The translations under genes and the position numbers were made by a program. The notes under the pieces are model-generated. The model saw only the letters and a list, made by a program, of their open reading frames with translations, did no database searches and was not told where the DNA came from. This document shows, piece by piece, positions 24,362 to 32,691 of a stretch of DNA of 64,000 nt. Where the stretch lies: contig CAWFGB010000001.1 in assembly GCA_963815285.1 (NCBI GenBank), positions 1 to 64,000 on the forward strand, given 5' to 3'. Each line of letters starts with the position of its first letter. The first letter of the stretch is position 1. This DNA is from JACCSI01 sp963815285 (lineage in GTDB: Bacteria > Acidobacteriota > Vicinamibacteria > Vicinamibacterales > UBA2999).

Positions 24362-25023
24362 TTCTTCGTCCGTTCGTGCTCGCCGTCACGCTGCTGGCGG
24401 CGGCGAACGCGAGCTTCGCACAAGTGAAGGAGCCGATTGGCCCGTTCGTGGTTGATGTTCGGGTAGCGTCGAGCGGACTTCCGGGAGACCCGGGCTGGAC
24501 GCCGCTGCTGCCCGCTGCGACGGTCGTGCCGTCGCGGGGGCTCGGATTCGATGTCGGCGCGCACGTCAACGTGTTCCGGCGGGGTTCGTTTGCGCTCGGC
24601 ATCGGCGCCTCGTGGCTGGTTGCGCGCGGTTCAACGTCACCGCCGGAACTGGGTGACGAGGGGACGCCGACGGCGCCGACGTCCCCGAGCGTCAACACAC
24701 GACTCACCAGCTTTGCGCCGCAAGTGTCGCTCAACTTCGGTCACTCGTTGGGATGGAGCTACTTGAGCGGCGGACTCGGCCGCGCCCGGGTGGAGAGCGA
24801 TGCCACCCTCGAGGGGGGGAGCACGACTTTCACGCCCCAAGACTCGGACTGGGTGAAGACAATCAACTTCGGCGGCGGCGCGCGCTGGTTCATCAACGAA
24901 CACATCGGCGTCGGCTTTGATCTGCGCTGGCACAACCTGGGCCTGGTGCCGGCCACCGACACACACCCGGGCGCGGGCCGGGCGTCGCTGCTGGTCGCTG
25001 GCGCGGGCATCGTCGTCAAGTGA
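24358..25023 (+). CDS. outer-membrane beta-barrel protein
   Basis: 221 residues. A signal peptide (LAVTLLAAANASFAQ) is followed by alternating amphipathic strands with Gly and aromatic residues: GLGFDVGAHVNVFRRGSFAL, SYLSGGLGRARVES, TINFGGGARWFINEHIGVGF and DLRWHNLGL. This resembles small OmpA/OmpW-like barrels of the outer membrane. Translationally coupled to the basic protein before it (ATGA overlap). Role unknown. Confidence 0.65.
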   Translation: MILRPFVLAVTLLAAANASFAQVKEPIGPFVVDVRVASSGLPGDPGWTPLLPAATVVPSRGLGFDVGAHVNVFRRGSFALGIGASWLVARGSTSPPELGDEGTPTAPTSPSVNTRLTSFAPQVSLNFGHSLGWSYLSGGLGRARVESDATLEGGSTTFTPQDSDWVKTINFGGGARWFINEHIGVGFDLRWHNLGLVPATDTHPGAGRASLLVAGAGIVVK

Positions 25024-25029
25024 AGTCCG

Positions 25030-25118
25030 GGTGCACCGGGTGCGGCTTGGCCGGGTGCGGCTGGGTGCACCCGGGTGCGGTCAGGTGCGGCTAGGTGCGG
25101 CTAGGTGCGGCTGGGTGC
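25030..25118. repeat. GGTGCGGCTA decanucleotide tandem repeats
   Basis: Imperfect direct repeats of GGTGCGGCT(A/G), period 10, with three near-perfect units at 25089-25118 and diverged units before. They lie between the barrel gene and tRNA-Gly. Probably slippage-prone intergenic DNA. Confidence 0.65.
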
Positions 25119-25157
25119 GGCCGCCACGCCATAGTAAGATAATCGTCGCCGGCCTGA

Positions 25158-25232
25158 GCGGGAGTAACTCAGTGGTAGAGTCACAGCTTCCCAAGCTGTT
25201 GGTCGCGGGTTCGATCCCCGTCTCCCGCTCCA
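25158..25232 (+). tRNA. tRNA-Gly(CCC)
   Basis: Acceptor GCGGGAG/CTCCCGC, D-arm ACTCAGTGGTAGAGT, anticodon stem ACAGC/GCTGT with loop TTCCCAA (anticodon CCC), T-arm CGGGGTTCGATCCCCG-like, discriminator T and encoded CCA. Confidence 0.95.
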
Positions 25233-25251
25233 CTTCCATCCAGTAGCGTCG

Positions 25252-28134
25252 TCAGGCCACTCTCGGGGGCACGCGTGGCGGCTTCCCGTCGAAGGCGCGG
25301 CTCGCAGAGAGACGATCTGGCCACTCGAACGGCGCTGACGCGAATCGCAACTCGGGTACGTCGGGGCTCGGCTGTGGCGCCGGCCACGTCTTCTTGGGCC
25401 CGAGGGGCTCGTTGGCCTTGATGAGCTCCTCGATGGCGCCCTTGGACAACGGGCGTGAGAAGAGGAAGCCTTGGGCCTGTGTGCACCCCAGCCGCTCCAG
25501 TTCGTACGCCTGTTCGTCGTTCTCGATGCCTTCGGCCACGACGCCAGTGTTGAGCGTGCGCGCCAACGCCAGGATGCTCTCCACCATCGCAGGACGGTCC
25601 GGCATCATTAGGCTGTTCACGAACGAACGATCGATCTTCAGCACATCGACGGGCAGCTTGTGCAGGTGGCTGAGCGACGAGCAGCCGGTCCCGAAATCAT
25701 CCAGGTAGATCTTGACGCCGAACTCGCGCAAGTCGCGCAGCACGACCGCGACGATGTTTGGGCTATCCATCAACGCGGTTTCCGTGATCTCCAGGCGCAC
25801 GTGGGAGGGATGGAGGCCGGCGGCGCCGACTGCCTTCTCGACGATGCGGGGGAAGTTCTGCTGCATCAGTTGACGGCTCGACACGTTGACGGTAATACAG
25901 TCGAGCCCGCTGTGCGGAAAGCGTTGTAGCCACTCGGCGAACGTGAGGCAGGCCTGTTGGAGCACCCACGTGCCGACCGATTCAATCAGTCCCAGTTCCT
26001 CGGCGACCGGAATGAACGTCACCGGTGACACCGGCTTGCCGTTGCGCGTCCACCGGATCAGCGACTCAAAGCCGACGCACATGCCCGAGGCGAGAGACAC
26101 GATGGGTTGATAGTGGATCTCGAAATCCTTGGTGCTGACCGCATGGCGCAGGTCGCCCTCGAGGTCGAGGCGGTCACGGACGCGGGCGTGCATGTCGGCA
26201 TCGAACACCTCGTGCCGTGCCTTGCCGCGCGACTTCGCGTGATACATGGCGGTGTCGGCGTCGCGCATGATGTCGTCCGGATTGGCGTAGTCAGCCCGAC
26301 CGAACGCGATGCCGATGCTCACCGAAGTGAAGACCTCGCGGCCGCCAATCTGGAACGGCGCGCTCAGCTTCTCCTGAATCCGGAACGCAATCGCGTTGGC
26401 CTGTTGCCCGTCGCTCAGTCCGTCCAGGAGAATGGCGAACTCGTCGCCCCCGAGCCGGGCAAGCGCGTCGCCGGGTCGCAGGCACGATTCGAGCCGCTGC
26501 GATACCGAGATGAGCAGCTCGTCGCCGACCATGTGGCCGAGGCTGTCGTTGACGACTTTGAAGCGATCCAGATCAAGGTAAAGGACGGCGAATCCGCTGG
26601 CTCCGCGCCGGGTCCCCCGATCGTCGAGACGACGCCCGAGCGCTTCGACGAACACGGCGCGATTGCAGAGACCCGTGAGCGCATCGGTCGCGCCGGCGGC
26701 GCGCAGGCGTTCCAGCGCGGCCGCCCGATCGGTCTCGCTCAACGAGCCGGCGATGCGAGTCGAACGCCGCCCGGCGGCGCGCACCGCCAGGCCCCGGCAC
26801 ACGAACCGGCGATAGCCGCCGTCCTCGTGGCGGATGCGATGCTCGAGCTCGAACCGGTCGGTGGCGCCGCTCAGAGTGGACTCGAGCGCGGCTTGCAACG
26901 GAGCGACATCGTCCGGATGGACCCGCTGCAGCCAGTCCTCCGGGCGACCCTCCGTCGGTGAGGCGTCGAGGCCCACCATCGCTCGCCAACGGCCAGAGAC
27001 GTAGAACTGCTCTCCCGCAAAGTCCCACTCCCAGAATCCATCGTTGGCGCACTCGGCCGCAACCGCGAGTCGCTCTTCGCTGTGCTTGAGCGCGGCTTCC
27101 GTGCGCGTGCGCTCGGTGACGTCCTGCCAGAGCAGCGTGACACCACCGGAGACGGGAACGATCTTGACGCGAAAGATCAAGCGACCGTTGGCGAGCGACA
27201 GGCTTACCTGCTCGAGCGTGTGAGCCCGACGCCTGCGCAAGGCGTCTTCAACGGCTGCCGGCAGCTCGGTTCTGTCTATTGCCGGCACCGCCGTCCTCAG
27301 CGAGCGGTGCAGGGCGCGCTCGCGGCCGCAGCCGACGAGACGCGCAAGGACATCATTCCAGAACGATATGCGGCCGTCGGCGTCGATCACCGCCATGCCT
27401 TCGTCGAGCGCAGCGACGACCTCGAGGCGGCGCTGTTCGTCTTCGACGCCAACCACGTGCGCGCAGTAGTCGCGGCACGCGAAATACAGCGGAACGGCGG
27501 CGAGCGCCAGCACGTCCCACATCCGGTGTTCGATGAGGGCCGCGAGCCCCACAGACAGGCTCGCGCCCACGATGAAGTTGGGTGAGCTCTGGAGCGTACG
27601 CTCGGACCACGACCGATTCACCGGCTGTGTGGCCAAGAGGGGCAGGATGCCCCCCGCGAAAGCGCCTTTCACCGCGGCATACGCGGCGACCGCCACGACC
27701 ACATGCACCGCCTGCCAGGGCCAGCCGACCTCTGCGATGGCAGCCAGCGTCTGGTAGGCGAGCCCGGCGGCCTGCGTCGCCGTGAGAACCGCCGCCAGGT
27801 TGAAGAACAGGCGGCGGGGCATGGGTGGCTGCTCATCGCCGGCGAGCTCCTGTGAAACGGCCCCGGCCATGGCAACGAGCATCGTGACGTGAGGACCAAA
27901 CAACAGGAGCGTCGCGAAGTCGATGACGAACGATGGCGCCATCACCACACGCTCGGTCAGTGAAAATCGTGGCGTGGCCGCCGAGACGACAGTGGTGGCA
28001 ACGAGAAGGATGGACAGCTCGGCGACCTGACGGAGCAGTATCCAGCCGGCGAGGTGAAAGCCCATCGCTCCGATGATCCCGAACAGAGCGATCAAAGCGA
28101 TGCGTGCGTGGCGGGGCAGGGATCCCATCAGCAT
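25252..28134 (-). CDS. membrane PAS-GGDEF-EAL c-di-GMP enzyme
   Basis: 960 residues. About seven membrane helices in residues 1-220 form an integral sensor module. PAS domains follow at about 235-345 (AVIDADGRISFWNDVLARLV) and 355-475 (FWEWDFAGEQFYVSGRWRAM). The GGDEF domain (about 490-650) has an intact RLGGDEFAIL active site, so cyclase activity is plausible. The EAL domain (about 665-910) reads ESL at its name motif but keeps the key residues: NVSSRQL, EITETAL, LDDFGTG, KIDRSFV, EGIEN and QGFLFSRPL. Both synthesis and breakdown of c-di-GMP are possible. Ends 19 bases from tRNA-Gly, convergent with it. Confidence 0.9.
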   Translation of the reverse strand: MLMGSLPRHARIALIALFGIIGAMGFHLAGWILLRQVAELSILLVATTVVSAATPRFSLTERVVMAPSFVIDFATLLLFGPHVTMLVAMAGAVSQELAGDEQPPMPRRLFFNLAAVLTATQAAGLAYQTLAAIAEVGWPWQAVHVVVAVAAYAAVKGAFAGGILPLLATQPVNRSWSERTLQSSPNFIVGASLSVGLAALIEHRMWDVLALAAVPLYFACRDYCAHVVGVEDEQRRLEVVAALDEGMAVIDADGRISFWNDVLARLVGCGRERALHRSLRTAVPAIDRTELPAAVEDALRRRRAHTLEQVSLSLANGRLIFRVKIVPVSGGVTLLWQDVTERTRTEAALKHSEERLAVAAECANDGFWEWDFAGEQFYVSGRWRAMVGLDASPTEGRPEDWLQRVHPDDVAPLQAALESTLSGATDRFELEHRIRHEDGGYRRFVCRGLAVRAAGRRSTRIAGSLSETDRAAALERLRAAGATDALTGLCNRAVFVEALGRRLDDRGTRRGASGFAVLYLDLDRFKVVNDSLGHMVGDELLISVSQRLESCLRPGDALARLGGDEFAILLDGLSDGQQANAIAFRIQEKLSAPFQIGGREVFTSVSIGIAFGRADYANPDDIMRDADTAMYHAKSRGKARHEVFDADMHARVRDRLDLEGDLRHAVSTKDFEIHYQPIVSLASGMCVGFESLIRWTRNGKPVSPVTFIPVAEELGLIESVGTWVLQQACLTFAEWLQRFPHSGLDCITVNVSSRQLMQQNFPRIVEKAVGAAGLHPSHVRLEITETALMDSPNIVAVVLRDLREFGVKIYLDDFGTGCSSLSHLHKLPVDVLKIDRSFVNSLMMPDRPAMVESILALARTLNTGVVAEGIENDEQAYELERLGCTQAQGFLFSRPLSKGAIEELIKANEPLGPKKTWPAPQPSPDVPELRFASAPFEWPDRLSASRAFDGKPPRVPPRVA

Positions 28135-28503
28135 TCCTGAGGGGAACGAACTACACGTCGATGCACGGCAGCCCGAGCAGCAAAGACAGGACCAAGCTGA
28201 TGCGGTTCTCTAAGTTGTTGCAACGAATGAGCTTACGAGCGTTGCCCAGGTCGGGTCGGGCGGGCGCCATGTGCTGTTTCTGTACAGCCTCGAACGAAAA
28301 AGTATCCGCGCTGCACTTGGGAGCCCCGCGGCTCCAGTAAACTACCCATCTAGCTCAACTACAACCGCAACGCTGATTGTTATCGGGGGAAGTGTGTCTG
28401 ATCGTGATGCCTGTCTCGAAGAATTCCATACCTCGTCGTCCTCGGTGCCACCGGTCGCCGAGGTCATCGCTCAGGGCTCCAAAGACCTCCGATTCGCGAG
28501 GGG
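28135..28503. other. intergenic region between divergent signalling genes
   Basis: No convincing gene. It should contain the promoter of the minus-strand sensor and of the plus-strand ParB-fusion gene. I see no riboswitch-like or terminator structure. Confidence 0.4.
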
Positions 28504-29495
28504 TTGCCGGCTCATTACCGGATGCGCGCAGATGCACATTATGTCGATCAGCTCGATGCGCCGGCGCTCTCGACAATCCATATGGTGTCACTTGACGCGA
28601 TTGACGCGCCCGAACTCACGGTGCCGGCGCCAGCATTTCTCGATTCGATCGCACGTCATGGAGTGCTCGAGCCATTGCTGGTCCAGAAGCGCGAGCGGCG
28701 TTACAAGTTGATGGCCGGAAGACGGCGACTGGCTGCGGCCCGATCTGTGGGGTTGCGCGAAGCGCCGTGTGTCGTCCGTCGCCTCACCGACGACGAGGCC
28801 CGCTCGTTAGCCACCGCGTCGCAGGCGCCGGTCGACAGCGCCGCGTCCACGGAGCGGCTCACGGCGTCAGTGGATCAAGGCGAGATCGCCAGCTCGTTGT
28901 CGACCGTGCTGTCGTGCGCCGACCTGCTCGGTGGAGGGCTGTCACTCCTCACGCGGAGTGTTGCGGTCGACCTGATCCGCGCCGAAACGCAGCGTGCGAT
29001 CTGCACCTTACGGACCGCGTCGTATTTGCAGCGCGGCATCCCACCGGCCTCGGCGGCCGTGTCGATGCGCGGCGTCGTCGCCGCCGTGCTCGATGCTGTG
29101 GGGCCCGAGGTCCGACTGCGCGGCACTCGCCTGAGCGTTCGCCTCGAAGTGAGCGACGACGTGAGGGTTTTCGTTGACGAGCAGTGTCTGGTGTCGGGGC
29201 TCACTGCGGTGGTGCTCCTGTTGTCAGCGGGCTTAGGGGACGTTCGCGGCGCGGGACTGGATCTGACCGTAACCAGTCATCCCGGAGAGCGCGTCACGCT
29301 CACCATTTCGCAGGAATCAGTGATTCTGCCGAGCGTGATGCTCGCCGCGGCCAACGCTGAGCGTCCGGCTCGCGACTCATCGGTTACTCCGCTGGTCGCG
29401 CTGCGACAGCTGGCTGAATTCGGGGGCGGACGTGCGCGGTCAGCCGACTGGCGCGAGGCACACAGGTCTCCGTCACGCTGCCGATGAGCGACTAG
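28504..29495 (+). CDS. ParB-domain / histidine-kinase-like fusion (frameshift near the C-terminus)
   Basis: From a TTG at 28504. Residues about 25-105 are a ParB/Srx-type domain (MVSLDAIDAPEL, DSIARHGVLEPLLVQKRERR, YKLMAGRRRLAAARSVGLRE). Residues about 120-320 look like a dimerisation helix pair and a degenerate ATPase fold: IASSLSTVLSCADLLGGG, RAETQRAICTLRTASYLQ, VFVDEQCLVSGLTAVVLLLS. No clear phospho-acceptor His or N-box is visible. A one-base loss near 29433 hides the natural end: the other frame gives GGTCAVSRLARGTQVSVTLP then a stop at 29493, the usual final strand of kinase ATPase domains. Role unknown; DNA- or nucleotide-linked signalling is an inference. Confidence 0.6.
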
Positions 29496-29684
29496 CGCTG
29501 CTGCCGATGCGCATGGCACTGCACGAGATGAGCATCGCTCTACTTACAGGATGCCGCGGGTGCCTGCGCGATCGGCCCTGAGCGAGACTAAACCCTTCGT
29601 GAGGCAGACTTTTCTCTCAAGCCGGCGTTCCGCGGCCCCACGCCGTCACTTGCGGCGTAGCACCGATCTTGCACTACACGGGCT

Positions 29685-29978
29685 GTGGTGACGCCGCAGC
29701 TAATCGTGGCGATTTTTCTTCTCGCCCAAGCGTGGGATGGGGTGCTGACGTACGCGGGGATTCAGTTCTTTGGTCCCTCCGCCGAGGGCAACCCGCTGCT
29801 GGCCGCCTGCATGCAGATGGTCGGACCGGAAACAGCGATCGTCGGCGCTAAACTTTTCGCCAGCGCGTGTGGCGTGCTCCTGCACTGCCTCGGCACGCAC
29901 CGCGTGCTGTTGGGCTTGACCATCCTCTATGGCACCGTGGCCGTCGGACCCTGGCTGGTCGTGTTCCACACGATCTAG
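29685..29978 (+). CDS. small DUF5658-like membrane protein
   Basis: 97 residues from the GTG at 29685. Three hydrophobic helices, starting LIVAIFLLAQAWDGVLTYAG, with the D..T near the first helix and a G(N)PL motif. This resembles DUF5658-type proteins (from memory), which are short three-helix membrane proteins of unknown function. Isolated, with no clear operon partner. Confidence 0.6.
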   Translation: MVTPQLIVAIFLLAQAWDGVLTYAGIQFFGPSAEGNPLLAACMQMVGPETAIVGAKLFASACGVLLHCLGTHRVLLGLTILYGTVAVGPWLVVFHTI

Positions 29979-30151
29979 CCAGAAGCCCAACAATCACAGC
30001 CGAGTCCGAGTCTCCACCAACGACAGCCCCGTTCTTGCCGTCGACCAACAACGCCCGCCCGACGCCGCCGACCGCTATGCCGATATAAGAGCACGATTGG
30101 TTCGATAAAGCGCCGTGCCGTCACTGGGACGAGAATGCTCCGGGCGGTGTC

Positions 30152-32563
30152 CTACTCGGCGCGCAGGGCCGTGACGGGATCAACACGCAGCGCGCGACGC
30201 GCGGGAAGCACGCTGGCGACAACCGCGACCAGCAGCAGCGCAAGCGCAGCTGCACCGAAGGACCACGCGTCGGCTGGCGCGACCCCAACCAGCACCGATT
30301 GCATGAATTGCGCGGCGCCGGCAGCCACGACCACGCCGAGCGCAAGACCGACAACGGTCACGGTGATGCCTTCCTTGACGATCATTGCCACTAGCCGGCC
30401 ATGTGTTGCTCCGAGCGCACGACGCACGCCGATCTCACGCTGTCGGCGAGCCACCGAGTAGGACAGCACCCCGTAAAGTCCGAGCGCAGCGAGCAGCAGC
30501 GCGATGCCGGCGAAGGAGAGTAACACCGCCGCGGCAAACCGAGGCTGCGCCACCGAGCTTGCCAGCCGGGCGGAGAGCGGTTCGATTGCCTCCACTGCCG
30601 CGTCCCGCCGCAGTTCTGTCACGATGTTGCTCACTTGGCTGGCGTAACCGATCCGATCGCCGGCCGTGCGCATGACGAGGTACACCTCGCGTCGAATCGC
30701 TGCCGCGCCGGTAGCCAGCATGTACATCTCGGCCTGCGGCTCCTGATCGAAGCCGTCCTTCAGGACATTGCCGACCACGCCGACGATCTCCGATGTGCCA
30801 AACTGGCCCTCGAACCTGAGGCCAATCGGATCGGTGTTGTCGAGGAACGTCCGCACCAAATGGTCGTTGACCAGCACCGGCGGCACCGGCGACGCCGCAT
30901 CGGTTTCCCGCAGGAGACGGCCAGCCCGAAGGCGAAGCGAGAGCGCTTCGGCGTATCCAGGGGTGACTAGATACGACTGCGTCCGTACAGTGACAGGTTC
31001 CTGACCCGGCAAGGGAATCTGAAACGCTGAGACATAGGTGGAGCGGCCGAAGGGCGCCATGTTGGCCGCTCCTGCTGCCGCCACGCCGGACAGCGCCCGC
31101 AGTCGCGGAAGCAGGGCCGAGAGCAGCCCGCTGGTGTCAGCCTCTCCGCGTGCGGAGCCGGGAAGATAGACGCGCGCCGTCAAGATGTTCGATGGGTCAT
31201 AGCCGACGTCGGTCTGCACGAGATTGAGGAAGCTGCGCCCCATCAGCGCGGCGCCGATGAGCAAAGTGAGGGCAAGCGTCGATTCCGCGATCAGCAAAGC
31301 CCGATGCGTTCTGAGCGTGCGCGCGCCGCGCGACGCGCCGGCGCCCTCACGGAGCGAGGCCACCAGATCAGCGCGTGCACTTCTCATCGCGGAAATGAGC
31401 CCCGTGATCGTCGCGGTCAGCAGCGATGCGGCAATGGCAAACACCAACGATGTCACATCAAGCGTGACAGCGTCGAGGCGCGGGAAGTCGGCCGGTGCAA
31501 TTGCCGGAAGACCCGCGAGCACTCCGGCCGCGAGGGCGATGCCCAGTGCACCGCCCAGCCCGGAAATGACCAGCGAGTCGGCCAGGGTTTCTTGCATCAG
31601 CCGCGTCCGCCCGGCACCGAGCGCCACGCGAACCGCGCGATCGCGCTCTCGTGAGGCGCCACGGGACAGGAACAGATTGGCAACGTTGGCGCAGGTGATG
31701 AGCAGCAACAGACCGACACCGGCGAGCAGCACCAGCAAGGCCGGCCGCACACGCATGGTCATCTGATCGGTCAGCGTTCGCACGTGTACTTCAACCGGGC
31801 CGCCCCTGCCGAACAACATGTCGGCGGCAATGGGGCGCGTAACGCCGCGCGCCAGCGCCGTGGCTTCTGCGGACGCCTGCGCAGCGGTCACCCCGGGGAG
31901 CAAGCGTGCGATGGCGCGGGTTGCCCCGACTTGCTGATTGGCTGCCGACGGCGGCGGTCCCAGGCTGTTTGGTGTCCACAGACGGGTGTCCCCGGTCGGC
32001 AACGACAGTGCGGACGGCGCCACGCCGATGATCTCGTGCGGCCGGTCCTCGATCACGATCCGTCGTCCCAGGATTGCCCGGTCGCTGCCGAACGCATCGC
32101 GCCACAGTTCGGTGCTGATGACGGCCACCGGCGCCGCCTCGGCGAGCGCGTCCTCTTCGCTGAAGAAGCGGCCGGCAATCGGCCGGACGCCGATGACGTC
32201 GAAAAAATGCGGGGCGACGTTGCCGCGCACGACCCGCTGCGGCGTGTCGAAGCCGACGGTGACGCTGCCGCCGCCAAAATAGGCGATCGGGCCGACGGTG
32301 CGGCGGTGCGCCTCCCAGGCGTGTATCGAAATGGTGCTAATCAACGGCCCGCTGATTGCCGGTGTGCCGCCCGGCACGACCTCAGAGAGTTGCACGAGCC
32401 GGTCGGGATCCGGGTAGGGCAACGGGCGAAGCAGGACGCCGTAAACGACGGCAAACATAACCGTCGTGGCGGCAATTCCGATCGCCAGGGTCGCCAGGGC
32501 GGCGAGCGTGAAGGAGCGTTGCCGCGCCAGCGAGCGGACAGCCAGGCGAAGATCGTGCAGCAT
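30152..32563 (-). CDS. ADOP-type ABC transporter permease
   Basis: 803 residues. Starts MLHDLRLAVRSLARQRSFTL, then AALATLAIGIAATTVMFAVV, the standard beginning of acidobacterial duplicated orphan permeases. A MacB-type periplasmic domain (about 50-270) and an FtsX-like three-helix block are followed by a second periplasmic domain and a second FtsX block (ALGLYGVLSYSVARRQREIG, VRRALGATHGRLVAMIVKEG), ending PVTALRAE. No ATPase gene lies next to it, as usual for this family. Likely works in export or envelope stress with an unlinked ATPase. A marker for the acidobacterial origin of this part of the window. Confidence 0.88.
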   Translation of the reverse strand: MLHDLRLAVRSLARQRSFTLAALATLAIGIAATTVMFAVVYGVLLRPLPYPDPDRLVQLSEVVPGGTPAISGPLISTISIHAWEAHRRTVGPIAYFGGGSVTVGFDTPQRVVRGNVAPHFFDVIGVRPIAGRFFSEEDALAEAAPVAVISTELWRDAFGSDRAILGRRIVIEDRPHEIIGVAPSALSLPTGDTRLWTPNSLGPPPSAANQQVGATRAIARLLPGVTAAQASAEATALARGVTRPIAADMLFGRGGPVEVHVRTLTDQMTMRVRPALLVLLAGVGLLLLITCANVANLFLSRGASRERDRAVRVALGAGRTRLMQETLADSLVISGLGGALGIALAAGVLAGLPAIAPADFPRLDAVTLDVTSLVFAIAASLLTATITGLISAMRSARADLVASLREGAGASRGARTLRTHRALLIAESTLALTLLIGAALMGRSFLNLVQTDVGYDPSNILTARVYLPGSARGEADTSGLLSALLPRLRALSGVAAAGAANMAPFGRSTYVSAFQIPLPGQEPVTVRTQSYLVTPGYAEALSLRLRAGRLLRETDAASPVPPVLVNDHLVRTFLDNTDPIGLRFEGQFGTSEIVGVVGNVLKDGFDQEPQAEMYMLATGAAAIRREVYLVMRTAGDRIGYASQVSNIVTELRRDAAVEAIEPLSARLASSVAQPRFAAAVLLSFAGIALLLAALGLYGVLSYSVARRQREIGVRRALGATHGRLVAMIVKEGITVTVVGLALGVVVAAGAAQFMQSVLVGVAPADAWSFGAAALALLLVAVVASVLPARRALRVDPVTALRAE

Positions 32564-32691
32564 CGGGTAACCAAATGTAGTGTAGGCCCTGGGCGGCGGC
32601 TAGACGTCCAGGGCAGGAACCGCATATGATGACGCGCCGTCAAATCCCCTGAAGGCCTCGGAAACTGAAAACTGCCAGGAGGCAGGCACAC

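Noticed and set aside
29500..29684. Possible c-di-GMP riboswitch near the signalling genes
   Set aside because: No match to the conserved GEMM core or to the second stem; looks like ordinary intergenic sequence.
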